Origin: Triglochin maritima
Lineage: Eukaryota > Streptophyta > Magnoliopsida > Alismatales > Juncaginaceae
NCBI GenBank assembly: GCA_963682175.1
Contig: OY821777.1
Coordinates: 23,286,001-23,350,000 of the forward strand
Direction: 5' to 3'
Length of the DNA: 64,000 bases
Position numbers and translations under genes: made by a program. Positions 1-10,508 of this stretch are shown in pieces (within the stretch, counting starts at the first letter, position 1; each line of letters opens with the position of its first letter). The notes beneath the pieces were generated by a model that made no database searches, was not told where the DNA came from, and was given only the letters and a program-made list of their open reading frames with translations.

Positions 1-105
1 CTGTTTATTTCCTGAAACTCAAACATAAAACTCGTTACGTAGCATTGTTTAGGTTCAAGATAATGGATATAAGACACAAATGAATACATGAAATGATGTC
101 AATCA
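1..105 (-). repeat. Clipped LTR of the Athila-like family, antisense
   Basis: Reverse complement matches the first about 105 bases of the TGATTGACATCATTTCATG family LTR seen many times in this window. The LTR terminus (TGATTGAC read on the minus strand) is at 105; the rest lies left of the window. The flanking target duplication cannot be tested. Confidence 0.85.
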
Positions 106-1194
106 TTGGTTATGCTTGGCTTATCTTAAGTAGTAATTTGTATGTTTTAAAGATGGTGATATATCTTAATCCATAGGGAAATACTCTTAGGATAATGGCC
201 TTATAGATGTCTATATTAATTCATGTCATTAGAGCGCAATTGTATACACACGTGTCACACATCTACATTGTTGCACACATTCTCCACCTCCTACGGGACA
301 AGTTATATTAGGTTAATTTTTGAACCTCAAATCTCATTAGTTTTGTTAATTCAAATATAGTCAACTTTCATTTTCTAACCACACTCGAGTATTGTCGACA
401 ACCACTCACACTCACTCCTCATGGACATGATAGGTACTTAGCACCACTCTAATGTGGTTGTACACTTCTGGTCTTCAACATTTAATTTCCCGATACGGAT
501 CTTGTTGTTCCAAATACTCCCTAACTTATCCCGTGGCTCGAACCTATTTAATTGGGTGCACCAGAACATAAAGAAATCAATTACAATCGTCAGATTGCTT
601 CCAAATACATCTACACATTTCTTCTATAAATAGCAATGTTTCTCCTACCTCTTCTCTTCTTCCTCCTCCTCATTAGCTTAGTGGAGGCGAATGGAGGTTA
701 TAATATTTTGGTATTCTATTTCTAATTTAATAAGTTTTACATTTTCTATGTTAGTTAATATGCATTATAATCTTAATATATAATGTTTAAATCGTGCCGG
801 ATTTTAATGTAACATCCATTTGCACACCACCTCCACCACCAAATCAAGTTAACGATGACGGTCCATCAGGCGGAGAAGGCACTAGAGGTTTCAGAGATTA
901 GTCTTGTGTTTTTTGGATGTTGTCAATGTTAAGTTTTTTTTAGTACTTCTACTTTTGAATTGTTAAACGTTACGTTCAATGAACTACAACTTTTACTTTT
1001 GAGTTTATATGTTTGGTGATGTATGAATGTTTGAATTGTGATGTGTAAATCTTTGGTGATGATTGAGCTATGAGTTACGAATGTTTGAGTTGTGATGAAT
1101 GAATTGGGAATGAGGATTGCATTGAATTGCGGCGATATTTTTGTTTGAACAAGCAAAAACTAGAACTCGGAAAGTGCAAACAAGCTATTTTGGG
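106..1194. other. Unassigned AT-rich DNA without a clear gene
   Basis: No similarity to the LTR families of the window is visible. It holds a TATA-like TATAAATA at about 626-633 and a short signal-peptide-like frame (separate entry). The rest has no long frame on either strand that looks coding. It may be old host intergenic DNA or the interior of a decayed DNA transposon whose end lies at 1721. Confidence 0.5.
636..901 (+). other. Candidate small secreted-peptide gene or fragment (speculative)
   Basis: ATG at 636 opens a 29-codon frame to about 725. Its start is strongly signal-peptide-like: MFLLPLLFFLLLISLVEA, followed by NGGYN, with a plausible cleavage after VEA. A second stretch at 800-901 reads a proline run then DDGPSGGEGTRGFRD and a stop, which resembles the C-terminal end of a secreted peptide precursor. 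Joining the two would need an intron, with a GT at about 701, but no convincing acceptor AG lies just before 800. The TATA-like box at about 626 is too close to the ATG for a normal 5' UTR. It could equally be a broken exon of a cell-wall enzyme gene or chance. No family is assigned. Confidence 0.2.
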
Positions 1195-1721
1195 TTATGG
1201 ATAGGATCTACATCGATGGATATACACTGATGGGACGTTTCCTTTGATCAGTGTAGGTCATGGTGTTTTTTTATGGTTGGTATATATTGACGGATGTTAT
1301 CTGTCGATTTCGGTAATGACAGATGTACACCGATAGGACGTCTTCGTCGGTGGAGGTTACAAATATTATGCACTGATGGTACGTTTCCTTCGGTCTAGAC
1401 GTCATTCCATCAGAGTCTATATTTGTCAGTGTAATGGACAGAGATGGATACCACTATCGGTGCTGAACACCAACAAAATGTTTGTCGATGCATAACCGTC
1501 GGTGTTGTCCAAGGCGATAAAACAAGGAGAAATTTAGTGGTGGGAAATTTCATGCCAAAATGAACACCGACGACTTATTCCCATGAGGACATCCGTCGGA
1601 CTTGAGCAACACCAACGTAAGTTGCGCCGACGGACACATATCCGTCGGTCAAGAAGAACACCGACGGAGGCGAGAATGCGATAGATAGCTACCGTTGGTG
1701 TATCCCTGTACTCTAGTAGTG
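1195..1721. mobile_element. CACTA-type DNA transposon terminus (truncated)
   Basis: The right edge ends in CTCTAGTAGTG at 1711-1721, the reverse complement of a CACTA terminal inverted repeat (CACTACTAGAG...). The 500 bases before it are packed with short inverted and direct copies of ACCGACGG/CCGTCGGT, for example at about 1490, 1565, 1620-1650 and 1665, the usual subterminal repeat layout of En/Spm elements. No matching CACTA start is visible to the left, so this is one end only or a deletion derivative. No transposase frame was seen. Confidence 0.5.
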
Positions 1722-2109
1722 TTTGTTAGTCAAATTATTAATGATTAACCTTACAAGGTTGAGTTTGTTGATGACAGAATCCAAATAACTCAATGATATA
1801 GAGATCTTGATAGCTATTGGTGACAAGAAGCTTGGAGTTTATGGGCTTGCTAAGATAGGCAAATATACTATGCTGCTTTTAATTTGGTAGAAAAAAGGGA
1901 GGTTGCCCTCCAAATTTTATTTATTTTTGTAAAGGAAACACCAGTGCAGAATAGTGAATAGTCGTCGCCTAGTAGACATCGGGTATTCTAATCTAACGTC
2001 TGTACCTATAGATGTCGGCTATTATAATATGGGTTTTCTAAAAAAAATAAACCGACGTCTATTAGGTTACATTTATTACCCAGGTTTGGACGTCACAGTA
2101 TAGACGTGA
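1722..2109. other. Gene-free DNA with AGACGTCGG-like repeats
   Basis: No coding frame. From about 1965 the stretch carries several copies of a motif like (T)AGACGTCGG or its complement, which resume after the solo LTR at 3540-3600. This looks like the subterminal region of another DNA transposon that was later split by the solo LTR. The last five bases, CGTGA at 2105-2109, are the left target duplication of that LTR. Confidence 0.4.
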
Positions 2110-2477
2110 TGATTGACATCATTTCATGCTCATATTTGTATCTTATATCCATTATCTTTCACCTAAATAATGCTATGTTACGAGTTTTATGTTTAGTTTT
2201 CAGGAATAAATAGGTTTGAAGAGATGAAGCATAAAAGGACCCAAAAGCTGGGAAAAAGGACTGAATTGTGAGATCTGTGGACCAAGATGCAAGGAAGAAG
2301 GACCTGAATGCAAGACCGAAGGACCTAAGAGCAAAACAGAATACTCCTCACCATCATGGGGAGTATTTTGGCAATTCTATTCGGGTCGGAGCTCCAACAT
2401 GCAAAATAGATGCATCAAATACCAACAAAGCCTTCCAGAAAAACCCACAAGAATTCCAGAGCGATCCGGACACTGTA

Positions 2478-2516
2478 GACCGCTAATTAGCGGTCCAAGA
2501 CCGCTAATTGGCGGTC
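2478..2516. repeat. Palindrome doublet in LTR
   Basis: GACCGCTAATTAGCGGTC (2478-2495) is an 18-bp perfect palindrome. It is followed by GACCGCTAATTGGCGGTC, the same motif with one arm changed. Equivalent doublets occur in the other LTRs of the family about 120-160 bp upstream of the TATA box. Confidence 0.85.
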
Positions 2517-2593
2517 ACTTTTGGCCCAATTGCGCTCAAATTTCTCCTGGACTTGTATTAATGTTCGTTTAGGCTATTTTTGGTGTTTGTTTA

Positions 2594-2644
2594 GTCCCAC
2601 ATCGGGGGATTGTCCCGGTTTGCCTTTTTCCATGGCTATAAATA
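2594..2644 (+). promoter_or_regulatory. LTR promoter: USE-like GTCCCACATCG plus TATAAATA
   Basis: GTCCCACATCG (2594-2604) is an exact match to the plant snRNA upstream sequence element RTCCCACATCG. TATAAATA follows at 2637-2644 after a 32-nt gap, giving a centre-to-centre distance of about 41.5 bp, or four helical turns. Transcription would start about 30 bp downstream; the mapping is inferred. Confidence 0.65.
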
Positions 2645-4034
2645 GAACTCTTCACTTCCTTTTGTAATCACTCCATATTTTAAGTGGCTATTCTTCCTAC
2701 TAGAAGTGAGGCCTTGAAGCACACACTAAAGTAGGAGGATGCTACTTTTAATGTGAGTCATTTTATCAATAAAGTTTTGTGTTTATTTCGTTGTTTGTTT
2801 TATGCTTCTTTTATTGTTTGTGCATGCTTTAGTTTAATCGTCTTTTAATTCTAGCTTAGTTTTAATATGCTTTCTTTCCATAGTTTAATAATTAGTGTAA
2901 TGTTTAGTGAGTAGTTACATCCCCTTTGGGGGGTGGAGTAAATGTACATACATGCATTAGAGAATGGGATGAATGCTTTAATTTCAATGTGTTGATTAAA
3001 CATGAATGTATGTTTGCTTGTTTAGGATAGAATTTACAACTTGATGAGTTTTGCCAAAATGATTAGACACCTCTCATGCTTGTTTAGGTTCTGAAATAAA
3101 CACCTTGCATTTGTAAATGTTAATCAACTAAGTTGGTGAATAGATTGATAGGTTTTGCCATAACATTTAGACACTTCCTATGCTTGATAAACACCACCTT
3201 CATGTGCTTAAAGAATGTATTCTACACCCACCTCTTTGCATGTGTGCACTCACTCCACCCCTTAGGGGTTTTTCCATTCCTGAAATTCCAGCATTCTTGT
3301 TTTGTTCTTAGCTTAGTTCTAATTTCATCGTTTGTTTGCTTCTTTCACATTTCATACTTCTTAGAGTAGTTTAGGGTAGAGTAGCGTAACCAACTTTCTT
3401 CCCTCTCTTTTTGCCACTTGATTTCTGATAAACAAGAGGCTGCTCACCTCCCTGAGGACGACCCGTACTTGCCACCGCTTCATCGCGGCCGTGCACTTGC
3501 GGTAGAAATATAAAACGTTCAACACGTGACATTTTTTGTATAGTCGACGTCTATTTACACACGTCGTATGTATTCTATAGCCGACATTTGTTGGGCTTAT
3601 ATAATTAGCAAACAATTACATTTTAACTTTTATCCCGACAAAAACCTCCACCCTAAACCCTTCTGTGACCAAACCCTTGCCAACTCTGTAACCTCCTACG
3701 CCACGGCAGCCCCGTCCTTGACCTTGGTCACCCTCCCACAAGACCCCCAACCTCCTCCGCCACTGTAGCGACGACCACCGACCGATCCACGACCCCCAAG
3801 GTTCTGTTTTAATTTGTTAACGGTTTTGGGTTAGTTTTGGTTGTGGTTTGAGGTGGATTTTGGTTGTGTTTCAGCTTGGTTACGACGATTGGGTTGAAGA
3901 CCCGCGTCATGCTTGCTGTTGATAAGAAGATTCTGCTGGTTCATACGTAATTTGGTTTTCCTTCATGTATGATTATGTATAAGTATTGTGAATGTGTTTT
4001 CATTAGGTTTAATTTGGATTTCGTTACATGTATG

Positions 4035-4165
4035 AATGTGTTTTCAGCAAAAAAACATGTATATTGTTTTAAGCAAAAACATGTATATGAATGTAAAATT
4101 CAGCAGAAACGTGTATAACATGTATATTTTTTCAGCAAAAACATATATATATATTGTTTTTTATG
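4035..4165. repeat. Degenerate minisatellite, about 30-bp period
   Basis: Four or five imperfect copies of a unit containing ACATGTATAT and TTCAGCAAAA follow one another, ending in a short AT dinucleotide run at about 4143-4155. Confidence 0.6.
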
Positions 4166-4622
4166 CAAATTGGTGAAGCTTATATGCTTCTAGAGTTAGA
4201 GGTTATTAATTGGTGATTAATAGCAGTAAACATGTTTTGTGGATTTGATTTTTGATTGAAGTTAGTGTGGATGAAGTTTGGTTTTGGTGGGATTTTGTTT
4301 TGTTTTTGTTTCACTCTAGATGTTTTGTTCATTGTTTTTACTTGGTAGATTAGTCTTCGATTAGCAATTTTCTTCATTTTAAAAGAGAAAAATCCAGATG
4401 ATATCTTAAAATATGTAAGATTGTAATAAATATCTTGCTTGCATGGTGTATGAAATGAATATTCAAATATGAGCATGTCTCTAATGTGTAACATCAAGTG
4501 GTTCCTTGATTCCTTGTCCAACCTTATAAGTAACACATTTGATCCTAGCTTAACAAACCTATCGCATTGACCATGTTATTATTAAGAACATCTATTATAC
4601 TCTTAATTCATGTGTTGCATTT

Positions 4623-4730
4623 ATGATTTAGTTTAGTTAAATGTTTATTTATGTTTAGTTTAGTTAAATGTTTATTTATGATGAGAAAAACTTATTTTGT
4701 TTAGTTAAATGTGTATTTATGTTTAGTTTC
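4623..4730. repeat. Short tandem repeat with GTTTAGTTAAATGTTTATTT unit
   Basis: Three to four near-copies of a unit of about 24 bp (GTTTAGTTAAATGTTTATTT plus a few bases), one interrupted by GATGAGAAAAACTT. Nothing coding. Confidence 0.65.
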
Positions 4731-4739
4731 TAGTAACTC

Positions 4740-5508
4740 ATCTACCCATAAGCAACTTGGCCTTTAGTAACCTATAACAAAAGATTAAACAATATTTGCT
4801 AAGTCATTCAGGATATAGGACTTTTTCCATGCATGTAATCATCGTATTTATTTTTTATTTTACAATTTCTATCGTAGATTGCTGGCGTAAGGTACGTTAT
4901 CTCTTTCACTCATCATTCAATAGGAAGCACACATTAGTTAGTAGGATTGTATTGAAACAAGAGAGTGAGTGTTTGTTTGGTGTGTTGTTTGTTATATTAA
5001 GGTATGAAAACCACCTAGGTGGTAGTTACCTATAGGAGATGAGGTGGGGGATTTCATCACCCTTTCGTTGGCCCAAAAACCACGTAATTAAAAGCCTTAA
5101 TAAAATCAATTTTGACGTTGGCCCTAGGATTTCCGGATGCATTAAGGAGAGGAAACCATTTAAGACCGTGATGACCTGAATGTCGTTTCCTATCTAGTCT
5201 CCCTGAGATTTCAGGAACCTCTGGCTTCTTGATTTCCTACATACTAGTGGTCCTTGTTGTTTAAGACCGTTTTTCCCTGAACGTCGTTGCCTATCTAGGC
5301 TTATAGAGATTTTAGGAACCTACAGGTTTTTGATTTACTAAAGACTAGTGGTCCTTGGTGGGACCTCGAAGCTAGGCGTTGTCTAGTGCTAACGACCTAT
5401 AGTGGACTTTAGGCTTGCTTTTGGCTTGATTGTTTAGTTACGTTTCTAACCTTCCTTATTCCGACGCTAGATTAAGGACTTCATCTCTTATCTCTTGAGT
5501 CATTCCTT
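4740..5508 (+). mobile_element. Truncated gypsy leader fragment, sense
   Basis: Aligns by eye to the untranslated leaders of E1, E2 and E5. It has the landmark GCTGGCGTAAGGTACGT (4881-4896), GGTGGGGGATTTCATCACCC (about 5044-5063), and the GACCGT...GACCTGA and TTGGCCCTAGGATT blocks. No LTR or primer site precedes it. At about 5505-5520 it switches abruptly to the antisense gag of another copy. Confidence 0.75.
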
Positions 5509-6977
5509 TCCCAACTTCAAGTCTATGGGGAGCATAAAGACATTCCCTGAAACCATGACACTCAAGCCCCAATAGTCACACGGTACAACTACTAGAGCTA
5601 CCAGTGCTCTCATGTCATCTATCACATGCATGAAAGAGGCGAAATGTTCTTGTAATATCTCAATTTGTTGACCAACATATGATCCGACATAACTAGATGG
5701 TGGTCTAGCAGTCGGTGCCTCTGTCATATTACCCCAATATGAAGATTTCTTAGCCACCTAATTAAGATTGTCCCAACCATACATGGTGTTTGTCTGAGCC
5801 ACCCCACGCTGCATGGGTCCGGAATACCAGGGAGAATTGTCAAGGTCCCAACAATTATATGGATGGTCGCCCATGTAACCATCCATCTCACCAAAGAACT
5901 CTCGAGTCGACCACTCTCACCACCACGAAGCCAAGCTCGCAAAAAGTGCTCGACTCGACCCTAAAACGCTATCAAAGAGTGTAAATGAGAGGAGACTAGA
6001 ATGTAGAAGTAGGTGAGAAGAAGGGAATTATCCCTAAAGCTAGCAAACACGGTTCAAGCAGCCTACGGTCACTATAGGTACTTACAACTAGATGTTGCCT
6101 AACTGCGAGATCACACGGCCTCAACACGCCTCACCTCCCTACGATGAAGACCACATAGCCCAAAAAGTGAGTCAAGATCTGGAGATCTCGTCTCTCCTAC
6201 TATTGACAAAGTGGGCGACGTCGATCAGTCCATGACGGTCGTGACCGGATCACTCTCCTAATGCGCCCGAGTCCTAGGGCCAATATCTACTTGCTTTTAG
6301 ATTAAGGCTTTATAAGAGTGTGGTGTTTGGGGCTAAGGTAGGGTGATGAAATCCCCCACCTTATCTTTGAAGACTATAGGTGATGCCCTTTAAAGATGTT
6401 TTGAAGTCTTAAGCTTGCAAGCAACTCACCAAGCAAGCACTCACCTCACTCTTGTTACAATGCACCTTACCAAGTAATGCATACTCTAACCCTGCATGAA
6501 TGAGGGAAAGAAATGCGTACCTCACACCAGCGTTCGACCATGAGAAATTAAAGCAAAAGAAAGACAAGATGCGTGCAAGGTCTACAGATGATGCATGTCC
6601 TAGATGACAAATGATCTAGTTTTTTGCTTTGAGTTTTAGGGTCCAAGTTGTCTTAAAATGGGGATTGACTATTGATCTGGGGGCAAACTATAAGTCATAA
6701 CATACCAAATTGAGCCCCAAACCTCTACATTATTACCAACAACAACTAGAAGAAACGAGAGAGCAAGTTGAGCTCACCACGCCGCCAATTCGCAGTCCAC
6801 CACCGCAGATTGGCTGTCTGTTTCTCTCTGTTTGCCTCCAAACTTCTCCTATTGCCTCCCTTTGATGCTGCCAAATCCCTGCTACAACCAAAAACTAAAG
6901 ACAAAAGATTAAACCCACTTGAAGCGTCCAAACCAGAGTTTGAACAAAGCACCTCCCCGGCAATGGCACCAAAAACA
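5509..6977 (-). pseudogene. Antisense internal fragment: leader plus capsid-less Gag remnant
   Basis: Read on the minus strand, from a primer site at 6954-6971 it runs through a leader with GCTGGTGTGAGGTACGC (6516-6532) and into a broken copy of the E1/E2-type Gag derivative (about 5910-5515). Recognisable blocks are SSYWGNMTEAPTARPPSSYV and GSYVGQQIEILQEHFASFMH. Two frames are needed, and the zinc-knuckle region is decayed (CDYWGLS, with the expected His and last Cys lost). The piece ends at the inversion junction at about 5505-5520, so everything 3' of the zinc knuckle is missing. It pairs with the LTR at 6978-8303 as the 5' half of a minus-strand element. Confidence 0.75.
6954..6971 (-). 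promoter_or_regulatory. Primer binding site, tRNA-Asp type, degenerate
   Basis: The minus strand reads TGGTGCCATTGCCGGGGA, two changes from TGGCGCCGTTGCCGGGGA, the complement of the plant tRNA-Asp 3' end. It lies a few bases inside the LTR boundary at 6978. Confidence 0.75.
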
Positions 6978-8303
6978 TGATTTGTTTGTTTTAAATACTG
7001 TAAGTGCACGACCACGATGAAGCAGTGGAAAGTATGGGTCCATCCACAGGTAGGTGTGTTGACTCTGGTTCTTTCGTAGGCAAATGAGAAAAGAGGGGAA
7101 GAAGAAGTAATTACCCTAAACTAAACTACACTACACGAGTAAGCAACAAACAAGATGAAAGTGCAAGAAGAAATGTCACTAAACTAAGTAACTTGAAAAA
7201 GAAGCTGGAAATCAGGAATGGAAACCCCTAAGGGGTGGAGTGTGTGTACACATTAAATAAGAGGTGATGAATGCATTCAATAGAGCACAAGTGTAGGTAG
7301 TGTTGCTATGCATAAGAAGTACCTAATGACAAGACCTATCATCCAAACCACTAACCTAGGTGATTAATATGAGCATTAATATGAGCATTATGGGAGAAAC
7401 CATCAAGTTAAGTATTCTCTTTAATTAAAACAAGCATACTCACATTTCTCACATAAAACAACATCTACCATTCATTCCATTCTACATGACATGTATAAAA
7501 ATCAACTCCACCCACAAAGGGGGATGGAACTACTCACTACTCATTAAAAGAAGACCAAACAAAATTAAGGTAATTAATATATGAAGGGGAGACATGCTAA
7601 TTACTTCTACAAAGATTAAGACAAACAAAACAAGCTAAACATGCAAAATTAAAACAAAGACAACATTAAAACAAACTAGGAAGAATTATTTTATTTACAT
7701 AACTCACATTACAAGTAGAGAGAATGCCCCCAAGAAATGAGTTAAATACATGCGAAGAGGAAGAGTTCTATTTATAATCATAGAAAAAGGTAGTCAGGGA
7801 TAATCCCCCAACGTGGGACTAAAGCACTACTAATAGTAGACATAAAACACTCTAAGACATGACCAACCTAAATGTTAGCGGATCTGGAGAGGACCTGACC
7901 GCCAATCGTGGTCTAGAACCGCCAAGTGGTGGTCTATAGGCTCTAGATCGGGTCTAGATTTGGAGTGTGGTTGTCTGGCTTCATTTCTTTGTGTGTAATG
8001 CACCCGAATTGGTTGTTGGAGTTTAGGCCCGAATCGAATTGGCAAAATACTTCTCATGATGGTGTGAAGTTTCTTGATTTGTTCATTGGTCCTTTTGGTT
8101 TAAATCTGAGTCCTTCTCTCTTGCTTCTTAGTCCATAAGTCTTACAACTCAGTCCTTTTTCTTGCTTTTAGGTCCTTTTTGTGCCTCTTCTCCTCAAACA
8201 TGTTTATTCCTGAAACTTAAACATAAAACTCATTATGTAGAATTGTTTAGGTGAAAGATAACAGTTATAAGACACAAATGTATGCATGATATGATGTCAA
8301 TCA
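6978..8303 (-). repeat. 5' LTR of truncated antisense gypsy element, subtype X
   Basis: The reverse complement starts TGATTGACATC at 8303 and ends in a CAAATCA-like terminus at 6978 (1326 bp). It contains a decayed palindrome doublet (about 7897-7930). The USE-like motif is decayed to CAACGTGGGAC on the plus strand (about 7810). It is older than the LTRs of E2 and E4 judging by substitutions. Confidence 0.85.
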
Positions 8304-9634
8304 TAACTCAGGAAGGACTCAAGTAAAAACCCGGAGGGACTTAAGCCTAAAGAAAATATGTTGGTTGCAAAAGTCTAGAATCTTCTGAACCTGAGGAGTA
8401 ATTCTACAATTAAAATCAAATGGGCTTGAATCAACAGCTCTAGGCGCACCCCACGTGTTTATTATGTGAACTAAAGCCGTGGTGAAAATTTGAAGTCGAT
8501 CAGAGAGAATTGATCTGCCAGTGGCGGATCCGGTTAAGATTTTGGCACTCAAATATTGGCGGCGGGTTGGGCTGTCGGTTCACAGCATTCCAGGACCTCC
8601 AGATCTGATTTACAGTCGTCCAATTATGCCTAGATCCATCCAAACACTCTAAACTTCTATAAATACACTTGTAATACCTCCTTGCTTCTTCTTCCTCCTT
8701 CCCCCATTAGAGTTATTTTTAGTTTCTTGTTTTAGTAGTGTAATAAGGGGGTTCGAGAGGAGTAAACTTTCTTAATCTAGTTTAGTTCTTGTTCATTATG
8801 TTGATGTTTTCCTTTGATGCAATTTCTTTTCTATTGTTGTTTGTTTAATCTAGTCTTCTACATTTCTTTCATGGGTTTATGTTCTTTTCATACTTTCTTT
8901 AGTGTAGAGATGAGTAGAGAGTAGTCCATCCTCATTAGGGGTGGAGAAGAAGGTGATTCGATCATGTGATGAATTAGTGTGTGTTAATCATAATCCTTTG
9001 AGCTTTACATGATTTCCATAACCATTTTATGGGATTTCACTCTTATCTTATATATGCTAATGCTCTAGTGTGAAGCTTAGGACATGCTTAGATTAGTGAG
9101 CCTAATTTATGGGGATAAGGATGGAATGGAAGAAGGGAACAAGACATGTGCATGCATGTGCTCATGTTGTCTTTATATTAATTAATGTCTTGTATGCTTT
9201 AATGATTGTAATAAATCTTATTTCATGTGGAGACATAGTTGGAATTGAGTCATGATGCATTGAACATATTAGTTTCATATCAATTATTGTGTTCTATGTT
9301 TTAATATTAAGGTTTTATCTTATTTTATATGGAGGCAATGTTGGAGTTTAGTTTTATAGATTTCATGTATGACATGTTTTGATGTGCACATTTGAACACA
9401 CTACACTATACATTTTCATTTCCGTGTTTTTTTCTACCCCCTAAGGGGTTTAGTTTTCATAGATCATTTTTCCGATTTCCAACGCATTGTAGTTTAATTT
9501 TGATCACATCTCTCTCTTCTTTTCCACCACTCGAGTATCGTGCACTCGACCCACACGTGCTCGTTGTGGACTGACTCGTATTTGTCACCGCTTCAACGTG
9601 GCTGTCCACTTGCGGTTTATAACTGATTCAATCG
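8304..9634 (+). repeat. Divergent LTR fragment of the same superfamily
   Basis: The segment starts abruptly at the antisense LTR. It keeps the LTR order: an AAGGACTCAAG/GGGACTTAAG region, remnants of GGCGGAT and TTGGCGGCGG, TATAAATA at about 8661, a GTAGTCCATCCTCATTAGGGGTGGAG block, the ATTTCCATAACCATTTTATGGGATTTCAC block, and the ACCGCTTCAACGTGGCTG...CTTGCGGTTTATAA end. It diverges strongly from the other copies, has no USE-like motif before the TATA box, and lacks its first few hundred bases. Confidence 0.7.
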
Positions 9635-10404
9635 AGTAGTTCCATCCTCTTTTGGGGCTGGAAATGATGTACATATATGTTGTGAAGTTTGGATGTTTGA
9701 TAAATTTTGATTTTGTAGACTTGCTTGTTTGTATGTTCATCGGGGGTATTTTTATCATATACATGTTGGGGGATTTTTGATGAGTTTTGCCATAAGATTT
9801 AGACACTTCCCAAGCTTCCTTTCCTCATGTTTATTGACCGAAATTTCCTATTGAATATGCTACATGTTAGATATGTGTTTGTATTTGTGTTTGCTTGCTT
9901 GATTGATTGAGAAAACTTTGTTTTGATAGGTTTTACTATAAGATGTACACACCTCCCATGCTTAGCTTTGTTCTTCACATGCATTCATGGTTTTTGATGA
10001 GTCTTGCCATATCCTTAGACACTTCTCATGTTGAGCCTAGTGTCATGATAATCAAATAGTAATTGCCTATACGTTGTGTGAATTGATTGATAGGTTTTGC
10101 CACATCTTTACCGTTCCTATGCATGAAGACACACACATGACACACACACATAAATGCTTACAGGCATCATTCATCACTTATTTCACTTCATATGTGCACA
10201 CACTCCACCCCTTAGGGGTTTCTGTTCCTCAATTCAAATCTCTTTATTAGGTCGTTAGTTAGTGTTAGTCAATCTTTAGTTGCTTTCTTTTGCATTTCTT
10301 AACTCCTAGTTTAGTGTTATCTAGTTTAGTTTAATCACATCTCTTCTCCCCTATTTCGTCACTTGATTTCGGACAAACTAGAGACTACTCACCTCCCTAT
10401 GTAC
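9635..10404 (+). repeat. LTR 3' fragment, subtype X
   Basis: Begins at GAGTAGTTCCATCC and follows the distal half of the solo LTR at 2110-3524 (TGATGAGTTTTGCCATAAGATTTAGACAC, CACTCCACCCCTTAGGGGTTT) up to CTCACCTCCCTATG. It lacks both the upstream promoter part and the final CGCTTCAACGCGGCCGTGCAC block. Confidence 0.75.
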
Positions 10405-10508
10405 GTAGTACCACAAGCAAACCGGAAAATACCGAATGTGGGTATTACGTTATGAGATACATGCAGGAAATAATCAAGATTGTACCTGAAAATATAGACC
10501 TATTTAAG
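10405..10508. other. About 100 bp of unassigned filler
   Basis: Sequence between an LTR fragment and the antisense gag of E0 that matches neither by eye. It contains ACGTAGTACC and GGTATTACGTTATGAG. Possibly filler DNA from a deletion repair event. Confidence 0.35.

Larger units (their letters stand above)
2110..3524 (+). repeat. Solo LTR, Athila-like family, subtype X
   Basis: Starts TGATTGACATC and ends ACGTTCAACA (1415 bp). It is flanked by the perfect 5-bp duplication CGTGA at 2105-2109 and 3525-3529, with no internal region: an element reduced by LTR-LTR recombination. It contains a palindrome pair (2478-2516), a snRNA-type upstream element plus TATA (2594-2644) and the conserved distal segment that ends in GTGCACTTGCGGT. 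The middle segment (ATAGGTTTTGCCATAACATTTAGACAC type) differs from subtype Y LTRs of E1, E2 and E5. Confidence 0.93.
3525..4739. other. Gene-free stretch right of the solo LTR
   Basis: It begins with the right target duplication CGTGA, then continues the AGACGTCGG-motif DNA interrupted by the LTR. A GC-richer, C-rich stretch at about 3640-3790 followed by T/G-rich sequence looks like a leader and intron of a plant gene, but no protein family is recognisable. Two short tandem repeats are listed separately. No credible coding frame was found. Confidence 0.45.

Noticed and set aside
929..1156. 75-codon antisense frame
   Set aside because: Low-complexity T/I/H-rich translation of AT-rich DNA without family features or a promoter.
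3568..3768. Frame with Pro-rich end as a host gene
   Set aside because: It starts in DNA transposon-like repeat sequence, has no recognisable domain, and its C-rich end looks like an untranslated leader.
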